Notes: generated from the letters alone by a model not told the origin. A stretch of DNA of 64,000 nucleotides from Rubrivivax sp. (GCA_027484825.1 JAIXSE010000003.1:1-64000), one strand, 5' to 3'. Numbered from the stretch's first letter, positions 44,994-54,690 are shown. Translations and numbers: made by a program.

Positions 44994-44999
44994 TATACT
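44994..44999 (+). promoter_or_regulatory. Possible -10 element for tex
   Basis: TATACT lies immediately after the last repeat unit and 40 bases before the proposed tex start. No convincing -35 box is present in the GC-rich repeat upstream. Confidence 0.35.
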
Positions 45000-45038
45000 T
45001 TGGTATTTGGTGCATTCGCCCTCTGGGCCGTAGTCGTC

Positions 45039-47399
45039 TTGGACAAGATCCTTCTTCAGATTGCCGCCGAGCTGAACGTCCGCCCGGCACAGGTCAACGC
45101 CGCTGTGGAATTGCTAGACGGGGGCGCCACCGTCCCCTTCATCGCCCGCTACCGCAAGGAGGCCACCGACGGTCTCGACGACATCCAGTTGCGGGAGCTC
45201 GAAGTCCGCCTGTCCTACCTGCGCGAGCTGGAAGACCGCCGCGAAGCGGTGCTCAAGAGCATCGAGGAGCAGGGCAAGCTCACCCCCGAGCTCGCCGCCG
45301 CCATCCAGGCCGCCCCGACCAAGCAGGAACTGGAAGACCTCTACCTGCCCTACAAGCAAAAGCGCCGTACCAAGGGCATGATCGCCCGCGAAGCCGGCCT
45401 GGAGCCGCTGGCCGACAAGCTCTTCGCCGACCCGTCCCTGGACCCCATGGCCGAGGCCGCCAGTTTCCTCAACCCCGACGCCGGCTTTGCCGACGCCTAT
45501 GCCGTGCTCGACGGCGTGCGCGACCTGCTCTCCGAACGCTGGGCGGAGGACGCCACCCTGATCGGCAAGCTGCGCGAATGGCTGTGGGACGAGGGCCTGT
45601 TCAAGTCGCGGCTGATGGACGGCAAGGACGAGAACAATCCCGACATCTCCAAGTTCCGCGATTACTTCGACTACGCCGAGCCCATCCGCACCGTCCCGTC
45701 GCACCGTGCGCTGGCCGTGTTCCGCGGCCGCACCCAGGAGTTCCTGGACGCCAAGCTGGTGCTGGATGAAGAAGTGATCCCCGGCCAGCCGACCATGGCC
45801 GAAGGCCGCATCGCCCGCCACCTGGGCTGGACCCACACCAAACGCGCCGGTGACGAGCTCATCCGCAAGACCATCGCCTGGACCTGGAAGGTCAAGCTGT
45901 CCCTGAGCCTGGAGCGCGACCTGTTCTCCCGCCTGCGGGAAGAGGCCGAGAAGGTCGCGACCAAGGTCTTCGCCGAGAACCTGCGCGACCTGCTGCTGGC
46001 CGCACCGGCCGGCAAGCGCGTGGTCATGGGCCTGGACCCGGGCATCCGCACCGGCGTGAAGGTGGCCGTGGTGAGCGACACCGGCCGTGTCCTGGACACC
46101 GCCACCGTCTACCCGCACGAACCCAAGCGCGACTGGGAAGGCTCCATCCACACCCTGGGGCGCCTGTGCGCCACCCACGGCGTCAACCTGATCGCCATCG
46201 GCAACGGCACCGCCTCCCGCGAGACCGACAAGCTGGCGGCCGACCTGATCAAGCGCATCCAGCAGATGCTGTCGCAGTCGCAGGGCGCCCCGGCGGCCGA
46301 GATCCAGAAGGTGGTGGTCAGCGAAGCCGGTGCGTCGGTGTATTCCGCCTCCGAATTTGCGTCCAAGGAGCTGCCCGAGCTGGACGTGTCGCTGCGCGGC
46401 GCGGTGTCCATCGCCCGGCGCCTGCAGGATCCGCTGGCGGAACTGGTCAAGATCGATCCGAAGTCGATCGGCGTGGGCCAGTACCAGCACGACGTCAACC
46501 AGAGCGAACTGGCCCGCACGCTGGATGCCGTGGTGGAGGACTGCGTGAACTCGGTCGGGGTGGACCTGAACACCGCCTCGGCGCCGCTGCTGTCGCGGGT
46601 GTCGGGCCTGTCGACCAGCGTCGCCAATGCCATCGTGCGCTGGCGGGATGCCAACGGCGCCTTCCGCAGCCGTCAGCAACTGCTGGACGTGAGCGGTCTG
46701 GGGCCCAAGACCTTCGAACAGGCGGCCGGTTTCCTGCGCATCCGCGACGGCGACAACCCGCTGGACATGAGCGGCGTGCACCCTGAGACCTATCCGGTGG
46801 TGGAGCGCATCCTCGGCAAGGTCGAGCGCCCGATTCAGGAGCTGATGGGCAAGAGCGACGTCATCCGCACGCTCAAGCCCGAAGCCTTTGCTGATGAGCG
46901 ATTTGGCGCCATCACCGTCAAGGACATCCTGGCCGAGCTGGAAAAGCCCGGTCGCGATCCGCGCCCTGACTTCAAGGTGGCCCGGTTCAATGACGGCGTG
47001 GAAGACCTCAAGGACTTGAAGGAAGGCATGGTGCTGGAAGGCACCGTCTCCAACGTGGCCCAGTTCGGGGCTTTCGTGGACCTGGGCGTGCATCAGGATG
47101 GGCTGGTGCATGTGAGCCAGCTGTCCAACAAGTTCGTCACCGACGCCCGGGAAGTGGTCAAGACCGGCGACATCGTCAAGGTGAAGGTGCTGGAGGTCGA
47201 CATGGCCCGCAAGCGCATCTCGCTGACGATGAAGCTGGACGCCCAGGCCCCGCGCGGCGGCAGCAAGCCGGACAACAGCTTCCGGCCGGCTGCACGCAAT
47301 GAGCGGCAGGGCGGCGGTGCGCGCCAGGGCGGCGGCGACCGTCAGGCGGCGCCGGTGGGCAATGCCATGGCGGCGGCGTTCGCCAAGCTCAAGCGCTGA
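45039..47399 (+). CDS. tex: Tex-family RNA-binding transcription accessory protein
   Basis: A 786-residue cytoplasmic protein implicated in transcription and RNA metabolism. The Tex N-terminal HTH region holds [24 protein letters not shown] YqgF/RNase H-like domain contains [18 protein letters not shown]. The helix-hairpin-helix pair includes [20 protein letters not shown] and [22 protein letters not shown]-terminal S1 RNA-binding domain spans about residues 660-735 ([20 protein letters not shown]), followed by a Gly/Arg/Gln-rich tail. I propose the TTG start at 45039 ([13 protein letters not shown]), which matches the usual Tex N-terminus; the frame upstream reads through the repeat. No strong ribosome binding site is visible, so the start is uncertain. 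Confidence 0.9.
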   Translation: MDKILLQIAAELNVRPAQVNAAVELLDGGATVPFIARYRKEATDGLDDIQLRELEVRLSYLRELEDRREAVLKSIEEQGKLTPELAAAIQAAPTKQELEDLYLPYKQKRRTKGMIAREAGLEPLADKLFADPSLDPMAEAASFLNPDAGFADAYAVLDGVRDLLSERWAEDATLIGKLREWLWDEGLFKSRLMDGKDENNPDISKFRDYFDYAEPIRTVPSHRALAVFRGRTQEFLDAKLVLDEEVIPGQPTMAEGRIARHLGWTHTKRAGDELIRKTIAWTWKVKLSLSLERDLFSRLREEAEKVATKVFAENLRDLLLAAPAGKRVVMGLDPGIRTGVKVAVVSDTGRVLDTATVYPHEPKRDWEGSIHTLGRLCATHGVNLIAIGNGTASRETDKLAADLIKRIQQMLSQSQGAPAAEIQKVVVSEAGASVYSASEFASKELPELDVSLRGAVSIARRLQDPLAELVKIDPKSIGVGQYQHDVNQSELARTLDAVVEDCVNSVGVDLNTASAPLLSRVSGLSTSVANAIVRWRDANGAFRSRQQLLDVSGLGPKTFEQAAGFLRIRDGDNPLDMSGVHPETYPVVERILGKVERPIQELMGKSDVIRTLKPEAFADERFGAITVKDILAELEKPGRDPRPDFKVARFNDGVEDLKDLKEGMVLEGTVSNVAQFGAFVDLGVHQDGLVHVSQLSNKFVTDAREVVKTGDIVKVKVLEVDMARKRISLTMKLDAQAPRGGSKPDNSFRPAARNERQGGGARQGGGDRQAAPVGNAMAAAFAKLKR

Positions 47400-47450
47400 G
47401 GCCGTCCGGGCTGGTCCGGCCCTGGCCCAGCCTCCAGCCCAGGCCCGGCG

Positions 47451-47482
47451 CGGCGTCCACAACCTCACACTTGTGGACGCCG
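47451..47482. promoter_or_regulatory. Perfect 12-bp inverted repeat between tex and the TonB-dependent receptor gene
   Basis: CGGCGTCCACAA (47451-47462) and TTGTGGACGCCG (47471-47482) are exact reverse complements with an 8-base loop. No T tract follows, so it is either a factor-dependent end of tex or an operator for the receptor gene 200 bases downstream. Nothing else is evident in 47400-47684. Confidence 0.5.
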
Positions 47483-47684
47483 CAGTTGCCCAATGTCTGA
47501 AGCTCACCACTGACCTTCAGCACAGTCACACATTCCTGACATGATGGGCTGCATCGTGGCAGTCGTCCGAACTCGGACCCCATATCGAGCAGGCAGCCGC
47601 CCCAAGAGCGGCGTCTGAGCAGGGGAGGGGTGGGTCGGAGGTCGCCACGCGACCTTCCTTCGACTGCCCACTGCGGAGTTCCGC

Positions 47685-49973
47685 TTGAACGACTGCCTGT
47701 TTGACCGAGGCCTGGCCCCGGTTCGTCCCTTCCTGGCCGCTGTCCGTCCCGCACTGCCGGCCCGTCCCATGGTCTGGCACGCCTTCTGCACGCCCGCCCT
47801 GCTGGCGGCGCTCGGTGTGCTGGTGCTGGCCACCACCGCCGCGCCCGGCGTCCAGGCGCAGGAGATCCCTGGCGCTCCCGGCACGGAGGCGCCTTCCCGG
47901 CGCCTGGACCGCGTGGAGATCGCCGGTCGCCCGCAGAGCGATACCGACCTGCGTCGTCGCGCCTCTGTCGCCAAGCAGATCTATGGCCGCGATGAGCTGG
48001 ACAAGTTCGGCGACACCAATGTGGCCGATGTGCTCAAGCGCCTGCCCGGCGTGAGCGTGGCCGATGGCTCGCCGCGGATGCGGGGCCTGGGCTCGGGCTA
48101 CACGCTGATCCTGATCAATGGCGATCCGGCGCCCCCCGGGTTCAAGCTAGACCAGCTGGATCCGTCGCAGGTCGAGCGCATCGAGGTGACCAAAGGCCCG
48201 ACCGCCGACCAGAGCGCCCAGGCCGTGGCCGGCGCCATCAACATCATTCTCAAGGAAGCGCCCCGCGTCAGCCAGCGCGACCTGCGGGTGGGGATGAACT
48301 ACAACATCGAGCATCCGGTCCCCAATGCCACCTTCACCTTCGGCGAGAAGGTCGGGCCGGTGTCGCTGTCGCTGCCCTTGTCGGGCTTCCAGTGGCTGGC
48401 GCGCAGCACGGTCAATGCGTCCCGCCCGGGGACCGATGCGAACGACCAGCCGGTGGTGGCGTCCCAGCATGGCTTTCAATACAACCACGGGCACGGCTTC
48501 AACAGTGCCCCGCGGGTGAACTGGCGCATCAGCGACGATCAGAGCCTGAGCGTCCAGGGCTTTGCGCAAAAGGGCTGGTGGACCACCGACATCCGCACCA
48601 CGCCGGATGGCGTCTACAAGACGCCGCGCCTCGATCAGAACTCCGACAACGACGGCACCTGGCAGATGCTGCGCGGCAATCTGCAGTGGAACGACCGCTT
48701 CAGCGACAGCCAGAAGATGGAGCTCAAGGCCGGTATCCAGGACGCTCGCGCCACCTTCAACAACCACACCGAAGATCCGCTGCTGCCCATCGACGCGCTG
48801 GGCAGCAACCAGGACCGCAGCTACACCCAGGCCGGCAAATACAGCCACCTGCTCGGGGACGAGCACACGGTGACGGTCGGCTGGGACCTCGAGTGGCGTC
48901 GCCGGACGGAGAGCCGCACCACGCTGGTGAATGGGCAGCCGCAGCTGGCGGTGCTCAACGGCGAAGCCTTCAATGCCCGCATCCAGCGCCAGGCCTTCTT
49001 CATCCAGGACGACTGGGAGATCAGCCCGCAGTGGTCAACCTACTTCGGCCTGCGCCAGGAACGCATCGTCAGCACCAGCCAGGGCGTGGGTGTCGAGGCC
49101 CGCAATGTCAGCAGCGTGCTGACGCCGCTGTGGCACCTCAACTACAAGATCGACCCCAAGGGCAAGGACATGATCCGGGGCAGCCTCACCCGCAGCTACA
49201 AGGCGCCGGAGCTGACCCAGCTGATGGGGCGCTACACCCTCAACAGCAAGTACCAGGTCGAGACCGAGGCCAACGATGAGCTGTCGCCGGACCGCGTCGG
49301 CAACCCGGCGCTCAAGCCGGAGCTGGCCACCGGGCTGGATGTGGCCTATGAGCATTACCTGGGCGGGGGCGGGCTGTTCAGCCTGGGCTTCTTCCACCGG
49401 CACATCAGCAACCTGATCCGCAATGTGACCACCCTGGACCCGGCCACGCCGCTGGTGCCGGTGCCGCGCTACGTGCTGCGGCCCACCAACTTCTCCAGCG
49501 CCCAGACCTCGGGCGTCGAGATGGAGCTCAAGGGCCGGGCCGGGGAGTTGCTGCCCTCGCTGTTCAGTCCCAAGACGGCTTTGAATCTGCGCAGCTCGCT
49601 GAGTGTGTACCGCTCCAAGGTGAAGGCGGTGAACGGGCCGGACAATCGGCTGGACCAGCAGCAGCCCTGGATGGGAAGCCTGGGCTTCGACTACCGCCTG
49701 AGCAGCCTGCCGCTGCTCACCGGTGCGAATCTGAGCTTCACGCCCGGTTATGAGACCCGCCAGACCGATCGGCAGACGCTGGAGAGTTCCCGCACGCGGC
49801 AATTGGACGTCTTCGCACAATGGACGTTCTCCCCCAGGACATCGCTGCGCGTCTCGGCCAATAATCTGGCCCCGCTCAGCACCCGGGCGCTGACCACCGT
49901 GGGCAGCGACTACGGGGATGTGGAGCGCCGCTCGCGCGCCTCGCTGGGGGTGACGCTGGACATGAAGCTCTGA
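47685..49973 (+). CDS. TonB-dependent outer-membrane receptor
   Basis: A 762-residue outer-membrane receptor for an iron chelate or other scarce ligand. A signal region (hydrophobic about residues 36-55, ending GVQAQE) precedes a short linker and a plug domain (about residues 85-200) with GDTNVADVLKRLPGVSV and VERIEVTKGPTADQSAQAVAGAINI. A large beta-barrel fills the rest, ending SLGVTLDMKL. There is no N-terminal signalling (STN) domain, so sigma/anti-sigma control is not expected. I used TTG at 47685 because GGAG lies six bases upstream; an in-frame ATG at 47769 begins a shorter signal peptide. No Fur box was convincing. The ligand is unknown. Confidence 0.9.
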   Translation: MNDCLFDRGLAPVRPFLAAVRPALPARPMVWHAFCTPALLAALGVLVLATTAAPGVQAQEIPGAPGTEAPSRRLDRVEIAGRPQSDTDLRRRASVAKQIYGRDELDKFGDTNVADVLKRLPGVSVADGSPRMRGLGSGYTLILINGDPAPPGFKLDQLDPSQVERIEVTKGPTADQSAQAVAGAINIILKEAPRVSQRDLRVGMNYNIEHPVPNATFTFGEKVGPVSLSLPLSGFQWLARSTVNASRPGTDANDQPVVASQHGFQYNHGHGFNSAPRVNWRISDDQSLSVQGFAQKGWWTTDIRTTPDGVYKTPRLDQNSDNDGTWQMLRGNLQWNDRFSDSQKMELKAGIQDARATFNNHTEDPLLPIDALGSNQDRSYTQAGKYSHLLGDEHTVTVGWDLEWRRRTESRTTLVNGQPQLAVLNGEAFNARIQRQAFFIQDDWEISPQWSTYFGLRQERIVSTSQGVGVEARNVSSVLTPLWHLNYKIDPKGKDMIRGSLTRSYKAPELTQLMGRYTLNSKYQVETEANDELSPDRVGNPALKPELATGLDVAYEHYLGGGGLFSLGFFHRHISNLIRNVTTLDPATPLVPVPRYVLRPTNFSSAQTSGVEMELKGRAGELLPSLFSPKTALNLRSSLSVYRSKVKAVNGPDNRLDQQQPWMGSLGFDYRLSSLPLLTGANLSFTPGYETRQTDRQTLESSRTRQLDVFAQWTFSPRTSLRVSANNLAPLSTRALTTVGSDYGDVERRSRASLGVTLDMKL

Positions 49974-50012
49974 GTCTTCGCACACACGTTCTACGCAAGG
50001 GATGATCCGCCG

Positions 50013-51095
50013 ATGCAGGCATTGCAGATTGTGGCTGGCCCCAAGGCCCGGGCGCGGCTGCGCGAACGGGGCCTGAGGGCTTCGGATGTTCATGTGGTGC
50101 CTGGCGCCGCGGGCGGGCCCAAGGGGCTGATCCTCAATCCGCTGGACCAGTTCCTGTTCGGCGAGTTCCTGCCCTCCGGCGGTCAGCCGGTGCATCTGCT
50201 GGGGGCCTCCATCGGCGCCTGGCGCATGGCCACCGCCTGCGTGGCGCGCAGCGCGGCGGAGAACCACGCCGAGTTCCAGCGGCTGGCCCATGACTATGCC
50301 CACCAGACCTACGATGCGCTGCCGGGCCGCCCGCCGCTGCCCAGCACCGTGTCGCGGCAGTTCCTCTCCAAGCTGGAAGAAGTGTTCGGCGGGCGCGAGG
50401 CGCTGGTGTTGAACCATCCGCAGTACCGGCTGCATGTGTTCACCTCCCGCGGTCGGCATCTGCTGGGACGGGAGAGCCGCTGGCGCACGCCGCTGGGGTA
50501 TCTGGGGGCATTCGCGACCAATGCCGTGTCCCGCCGGGCCATGGGCAGCTGGCTGGAGCGGGTGGTGTTCTCGGACCCGCGCGCGCCGCTGCCGATGCCG
50601 CTGCATGACTTCCGCAGCCGGCAGGTGGCGCTGGAGGCGCGCAACCTGCTGCCCAGCGTGCTGGCGAGCTGCTCGATCCCGTTCTGGCTGCTGGCGGTGC
50701 ATGACATCGCCGGTGCGCCGGCCGGTGCCTACTGGGATGGCGGCATCACCGACTACCACCTGCATCTGAACTATGCCGCCATGGTGGGGGACGGGCTGGT
50801 GCTGTACCCCCACTTCCAGCGTCAAGTCATTCCGGGATGGCTGGACAAGGCGCTGCGCCATCGGCATCGGCCCAGCGCCTTCCTGGACAACGTGGTGCTG
50901 CTGACGCCGCATCCCGACTGGGTCAAGACGCTGCCCAACGGCAAGCTGCCGGACCGCAACGATTTCAAGTTGTACGGCGAGGATGTGGGCGCCCGCGCCC
51001 GCGACTGGCTCCGGGCCGTGCAGGAGGCGCAGCGGCTGCGGGAGGAGTTCGAGGCTGCCTGCCAGCGGTCCAGCCTGGAGGTGGAGCCGCTCTGA
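50013..51095 (+). CDS. Patatin-like phospholipase family protein
   Basis: A 360-residue protein with the patatin catalytic dyad: nucleophile Ser in LLGASIGAWRMA (GxSxG) and Asp in YWDGGITDYHL (DGG). The oxyanion segment is GAAGGPKGLIL, with the usual G-rich turn replaced by a GGPKG form. No signal peptide is visible, so a cytoplasmic or membrane-peripheral lipase is expected. It starts 39 bases after the TonB-dependent receptor stop and may be co-transcribed with it. Confidence 0.88.
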   Translation: MQALQIVAGPKARARLRERGLRASDVHVVPGAAGGPKGLILNPLDQFLFGEFLPSGGQPVHLLGASIGAWRMATACVARSAAENHAEFQRLAHDYAHQTYDALPGRPPLPSTVSRQFLSKLEEVFGGREALVLNHPQYRLHVFTSRGRHLLGRESRWRTPLGYLGAFATNAVSRRAMGSWLERVVFSDPRAPLPMPLHDFRSRQVALEARNLLPSVLASCSIPFWLLAVHDIAGAPAGAYWDGGITDYHLHLNYAAMVGDGLVLYPHFQRQVIPGWLDKALRHRHRPSAFLDNVVLLTPHPDWVKTLPNGKLPDRNDFKLYGEDVGARARDWLRAVQEAQRLREEFEAACQRSSLEVEPL

Positions 51096-51208
51096 CGGTT
51101 TTGCTGGGGCACGGCTGTGGCGCCAGGGCCCGCTCGGTTATCATTGGCGTCATGCGGCTCCGACGTCAGGGGCCCCTCTCAACAAGGACCGGGAAAGGCG
51201 CATTGGTT

Positions 51209-51247
51209 ATGACACCGCGAACTACGACCTCCACCTCGAAGGTTTAG
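51209..51247 (+). CDS. Threonine-rich leader peptide of the thrS attenuator
   Basis: A 12-residue open frame, [12 protein letters not shown], in the 252-base thrS leader. Five of the 12 codons are Thr (ACA, ACT, ACG, ACC, ACC), three of them consecutive. A GGGAAAGG-like site lies ten bases upstream. The stop TAG is followed two bases later by an arm (GGCCGCG, 51250-51256) that can pair with the 5' arm of the terminator at 51300. This is the layout expected for a ribosome-stalling leader that senses charged tRNA-Thr. The peptide itself is not expected to have a function after translation. Confidence 0.75.
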   Translation: MTPRTTTSTSKV

Positions 51248-51249
51248 TC

Positions 51250-51311
51250 GGCCGCGGCTCGTTCACGTCTTTCAAGTTGCCCCTCGGGCAGCCCCCCAGA
51301 AAAAGCGCGGC
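51250..51311 (+). promoter_or_regulatory. Antiterminator arms of the thrS attenuator
   Basis: GCCGCG within 51250-51257 is complementary to CGCGGC in the terminator's 5' arm (51305-51311). A ribosome stalled on the Thr codons (51212-51235) would leave 51250 onward free to pair and block the terminator. A ribosome that reaches the stop at 51245-51247 would cover it. A small hairpin, TGCCC-CTC-GGGCA (51278-51290), lies between. Confidence 0.6.
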
Positions 51312-51329
51312 AAGTGGCCGCGCTTTTTT
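51300..51329 (+). terminator. Intrinsic terminator in the thrS leader (attenuator)
   Basis: AAAAAGCGCGGC (51300-51311) pairs with GCCGCGCTTTTT (51317-51328) around a 5-nt loop, ending in a run of six T. It is only 18 bases before the thrS ATG, so unless bypassed it would stop transcription of the whole thrS operon. Confidence 0.85.
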
Positions 51330-51347
51330 GTTTTCTGGAGCAATTTC

Positions 51348-53267
51348 ATGATTTCCATCCAACTGCCTGACGGTTCCAAACGCGAGTTCCCCCAACCGGT
51401 CACCGTCGCGGAAGTGGCGGCCTCCATCGGCACGGGTCTGGCCAAGGCGGCCCTGGCCGGCCGTGTCGGCGCGGGCGAGGACGCCAAGCTGGTGGACACC
51501 AGCTACCTGATCGACCGCGATATGCCGCTGGCCATCGTGACCGAGAAGGACCCCGACGGCCTGGAAGTGATCCGTCACTCGACCGCCCACCTGCTGGCCT
51601 ACGCCGTCAAGGAACTGTTCCCCGAGGCCCAGGTCACCATCGGCCCGGTCATCGAGAACGGCTTCTACTACGACTTCTCCTACAAGCGTCCGTTCACGCC
51701 CGACGACCTGGCGGCCATCGAAGCCAAGATGGCCGAGCTGGCCAAGAAGGACGAGAAGGTGGTGCGCTCGGTGCTGCCGCGTGACGAGGCCGTCAGCTAC
51801 TTCAAGGGCATCGGCGAGGCCTACAAGGCCGAGATCATCTCCAGCATTCCGGCCAATGAAGATGTGTCGCTGTATGCCGAAGGCGGCTTCACCGACCTCT
51901 GCCGCGGCCCCCACGTACCCTCCACCGGCAAGCTCAAGCACTTCAAGCTGATGAAGGTGGCCGGCGCCTACTGGCGCGGGGACCATCGCAATGAACAGCT
52001 GCAGCGCATCTACGGCACGGCCTGGGCCACCAAGGACGACCTGCAGGCCTACCTGCGCATGCTGGAAGAGGCCGAAAAGCGCGACCACCGCAAGATCGGC
52101 AAGGACCTGGACCTGTTCCACATCGACGAGCATGCGCCCGGCGTGGTCTTCTGGCATCCCAAGGGCTGGACGGTCTGGCAGGAGGTGGAGCAGTACATGC
52201 GCCGCGTCTACCGTGACAACGGCTATCAGGAGGTCAAGGGCCCGCAGTTGCTGGACAAGTCACTGTGGGAAGCCACCGGCCACTGGGACAAGTACCGCGA
52301 CAACATGTTCACGACGGAATCGGAAAAGCGTGACTACGCGCTCAAGCCGATGAACTGTCCCGGCCACATCCTGATCTTCAAGCACGGCATCAAGAGCTAC
52401 CGCGACCTGCCGCTGCGCTTCGGTGAGTTCGGCCAGTGCCACCGCAACGAGCCCACCGGCGGCCTGCACGGCATCATGCGGGTGCGCGGCTTCACTCAGG
52501 ACGACGGCCACATCTTCTGCACCGAAGACCAGATCCTGGCCGAATGCGTGGCCTACACCGCGCTGCTGCAGAAGGTCTACAAGGACTTCGGCTTCACCGA
52601 CATCATCTACAAGGTCGCGACCCGCCCCGAGGCCCGCATCGGTTCGGATGAGGTCTGGGACAAGGCCGAGTTCGCCCTGATGGAGTCGCTGCGCGCCTCC
52701 GGCGTGGAGTTCATCATCGCCCCCGGCGACGGCGCCTTCTACGGCCCGAAGATCGAATACACCCTGAAGGACGCCATCGGCCGTCAGTGGCAATGTGGCA
52801 CCATGCAGGTCGATTTCTCGATGCCCGGACGCCTGGGCGCCGATTACGTGGCCGAGGACGGCGAGCGTCACACCCCGGTGATGTTGCACCGTGCCATCGT
52901 CGGTTCGCTGGAGCGCTTTATCGGGATCCTGATCGAACAGCATGCCGGCGCACTGCCGGTTTGGCTGGCGCCAACCCAGGTGGTTGTGGCCAATATCACT
53001 GATGCGCAAGCGGATTACGTCAGTGAAATTGTGAAAACGCTGCAAAAACAAGGGGTTAGGGTCCAGGCCGATTTGCGGAACGAAAAGATCACGTATAAAA
53101 TCCGTGAGCATTCCCTGCAAAAGACTCCGTTCATCCTCGTCGTCGGCGACAAAGAGAAGGCGAACGGGGCTGTTGCAGTGCGCGCCCGTGGCAACCAGGA
53201 CCTGGGGGTGATGTCGCTGGAAGACTTCGCTGCAAAGCTGTCTTCCACCATCGCTGAGAAGGCCTGA
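51348..53267 (+). CDS. thrS: Threonyl-tRNA synthetase
   Basis: A 639-residue class II synthetase charging tRNA-Thr. Domains in order: TGS (about residues 1-62, [20 protein letters not shown]), the editing domain with [15 protein letters not shown] (HxxxH) and [12 protein letters not shown], the catalytic core with motif 2 [20 protein letters not shown] and the zinc-site residues, and the C-terminal anticodon-binding domain ([21 protein letters not shown]). TGGAG lies ten bases upstream of the ATG. It is the first gene of the thrS-infC-rpmI-rplT-pheS-pheT-ihfA group and lies behind a leader attenuator, so its expression should respond to threonine or tRNA-Thr charging. Confidence 0.98.
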   Translation: MISIQLPDGSKREFPQPVTVAEVAASIGTGLAKAALAGRVGAGEDAKLVDTSYLIDRDMPLAIVTEKDPDGLEVIRHSTAHLLAYAVKELFPEAQVTIGPVIENGFYYDFSYKRPFTPDDLAAIEAKMAELAKKDEKVVRSVLPRDEAVSYFKGIGEAYKAEIISSIPANEDVSLYAEGGFTDLCRGPHVPSTGKLKHFKLMKVAGAYWRGDHRNEQLQRIYGTAWATKDDLQAYLRMLEEAEKRDHRKIGKDLDLFHIDEHAPGVVFWHPKGWTVWQEVEQYMRRVYRDNGYQEVKGPQLLDKSLWEATGHWDKYRDNMFTTESEKRDYALKPMNCPGHILIFKHGIKSYRDLPLRFGEFGQCHRNEPTGGLHGIMRVRGFTQDDGHIFCTEDQILAECVAYTALLQKVYKDFGFTDIIYKVATRPEARIGSDEVWDKAEFALMESLRASGVEFIIAPGDGAFYGPKIEYTLKDAIGRQWQCGTMQVDFSMPGRLGADYVAEDGERHTPVMLHRAIVGSLERFIGILIEQHAGALPVWLAPTQVVVANITDAQADYVSEIVKTLQKQGVRVQADLRNEKITYKIREHSLQKTPFILVVGDKEKANGAVAVRARGNQDLGVMSLEDFAAKLSSTIAEKA

Positions 53268-53333
53268 GTCGGGCGCGCTTTGCTTTTTGTTGATCATCCG
53301 GGCCCCGCCAAGGCTCGCTGAAAGGTAACCACC

Positions 53334-53882
53334 ATCGCTACTTTTGCTGACCGTCGTGCGATTCCCGAGCGTAAGCATCGGCTGAACCGTGAAATCCTCG
53401 CCCCCGAAGTCCGTCTGAATGGTCCTGAGAACGAGCCCATCGGCATCGTGAGCATTCAGGAAGCGCTTCGCATGGCTGGTGAACTGGACGTGGACCTGGT
53501 CGAAATTGCCGCCACCGCCAATCCGCCGGTGTGCCGGCTGATGGACTACGGCAAGTTCAAGTACCAGGAGCAGAAGCGCGCTGCGGAAGCCAAGTCGAAG
53601 CAGAAAGTCATCGAAGTCAAGGAAGTCAAATTCCGTCCGGGCACGGACGAAGGCGACTACCAGATCAAGATGCGCAATCTGCGCCGCTTCATTGCTGAAG
53701 ACGGTGACAAGGGCAAGGTCACGCTGCGTTACCGCGGCCGCGAGATCACCCACCAGGACATCGGCATGCGCATGCTCGAGCGCATCCGTGATGAACTGGC
53801 GGATGTGGCGGTGGTGGAGCACATGCCCAAGCTCGAAGGCCGTCAGATGATCATGGTGCTGGCGCCCAAGAAGCGCTCGTAA
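53334..53882 (+). CDS. infC: Translation initiation factor IF-3, with AUC start codon
   Basis: A 182-residue factor that binds the 30S subunit and checks the start codon. The N-domain ([40 protein letters not shown]) and C-domain ([20 protein letters not shown]) are complete only if translation begins at ATC, 53334-53336, eight bases after AAAGGT. The first ATG or GTG in frame (GTG at 53448) would delete most of the N-domain. Non-canonical AUU/AUC starts on infC are known to allow IF-3 to repress its own synthesis, and the same control is expected here. thrS ends 66 bases upstream. Confidence 0.95.
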   Translation: MATFADRRAIPERKHRLNREILAPEVRLNGPENEPIGIVSIQEALRMAGELDVDLVEIAATANPPVCRLMDYGKFKYQEQKRAAEAKSKQKVIEVKEVKFRPGTDEGDYQIKMRNLRRFIAEDGDKGKVTLRYRGREITHQDIGMRMLERIRDELADVAVVEHMPKLEGRQMIMVLAPKKRS

Positions 53883-53896
53883 GCATCCCGCGTTCA

Positions 53897-53924
53897 GCCC
53901 GTCGATCTGGTCGTCGGCGGGCTT
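53897..53924 (+). terminator. Terminator-like hairpin between infC and rpmI
   Basis: AGCCCGTCGA (53897-53906) pairs with TCGGCGGGCT (53915-53924) with one G-U, followed by a weak T-rich stretch (TATTAGT). It may be a partial terminator or part of the L20-type leader control known in other proteobacteria. Confidence 0.45.
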
Positions 53925-54000
53925 ATTAGTCTCCTTCAGGCCATCAAGTGCAGCGGTTTCCCCGAGGCCGCCTGGAGGGACGCATTTCTAAGGAGCAGTC

Positions 54001-54204
54001 ATGCCCAAAATGAAGACCAAGAGCAGCGCGAAGAAGCGTTTTCGCGTTCGTCCGGGTGGTACCGTCAAGCGCGGTCAGGCGTTCAAGCGCCACATCCTGA
54101 CCAAGAAGACCACGAAGAACAAGCGTCAGCTCCGCGGCGCCGCGAACGTGCATGAGACCAACATGGGCCACATCGCTGCGATGTTGCCTTTCGCTGGTCT
54201 GTAA
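54001..54204 (+). CDS. rpmI: 50S ribosomal protein L35
   Basis: A 67-residue basic protein of the large subunit, starting [20 protein letters not shown] and containing the family stretch [24 protein letters not shown] precedes the ATG by about eight bases. It lies between infC and rplT as in most bacteria, and in E. coli this operon is repressed by L20. Confidence 0.98.
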   Translation: MPKMKTKSSAKKRFRVRPGGTVKRGQAFKRHILTKKTTKNKRQLRGAANVHETNMGHIAAMLPFAGL

Positions 54205-54230
54205 TCCAGCTGTAGAGAAGGAGATACAAC

Positions 54231-54587
54231 ATGCCTCGCGTCAAACGTGGTGTTACCGCACGTGCTCGTCACAAGAAGGTCCTGGCTCTGGCCAAGGGCT
54301 TCCGTGGTCGTCGTAAGAACGTCTTCCGCATCGCCAAACAGGCGGTGATGAAGGCGGGCCAATACGCCTACCGTGACCGTCGTGCCAAGAAGCGCGTGTT
54401 CCGCCAGCTGTGGATTGCCCGTATCAATGCGGCAAGCCGTGGCCTGGGTCTGAGCTACAGCAAGTTCGTGGCTGGCCTGAAGAAGGCCCAGATCGACATC
54501 GACCGCAAGGTCCTGGCTGATCTCGCCGTCAACGATCCTGCTGGTTTTGCCAGCATCTTCGCCAAGGTGAAGGCCGCTCTCGCTTAA
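54231..54587 (+). CDS. rplT: 50S ribosomal protein L20
   Basis: A 118-residue rRNA-binding assembly protein with the standard N-terminus [20 protein letters not shown], the [25 protein letters not shown] helix and the conserved [18 protein letters not shown] precedes the ATG. It ends 128 bases before pheS; two terminator-like hairpins lie in that gap. Confidence 0.98.
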   Translation: MPRVKRGVTARARHKKVLALAKGFRGRRKNVFRIAKQAVMKAGQYAYRDRRAKKRVFRQLWIARINAASRGLGLSYSKFVAGLKKAQIDIDRKVLADLAVNDPAGFASIFAKVKAALA

Positions 54588-54625
54588 TTGCCGCACGCTG
54601 CCTGCGCAAGCAGGTGGCCGTGGCA

Positions 54626-54690
54626 GCCTCGGTTCGCCGAGGCGCCCTTTTCAAAGGCCGACACCTCGGTGTTCGGCCTTTTCTTATTGT
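54626..54690 (+). terminator. Tandem terminator-like hairpins between rplT and pheS
   Basis: The first hairpin is GCCTCGG-TTCG-CCGAGGC (54626-54643), followed by GCCC and TTTT. The second pairs 54653-54664 with 54669-54681 around a CTCG tetraloop with one bulged T, and runs into TTTTCTTATT. In E. coli an attenuator with a Phe-rich leader peptide occupies this position. No Phe-rich frame is visible here, so these are more likely partial terminators that lower pheST expression relative to the ribosomal genes. Confidence 0.65.

Noticed and set aside
44646-45038. Minus-strand frames through the tandem repeat, including a 72-residue N-terminal extension of the aldolase-like protein and a 133-residue frame
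   Set aside because: Their sequence is the translated repeat unit occurring twice; the extension has no counterpart in the enzyme family.
45114-47510. A 798-codon minus-strand open frame opposite tex
   Set aside because: It is the exact shadow of a well-supported gene, with low-complexity composition and no ribosome binding site.
47400-47684. A Fur box upstream of the TonB-dependent receptor
   Set aside because: No AT-rich 19-bp match to the Fur consensus was found in the GC-rich gap.
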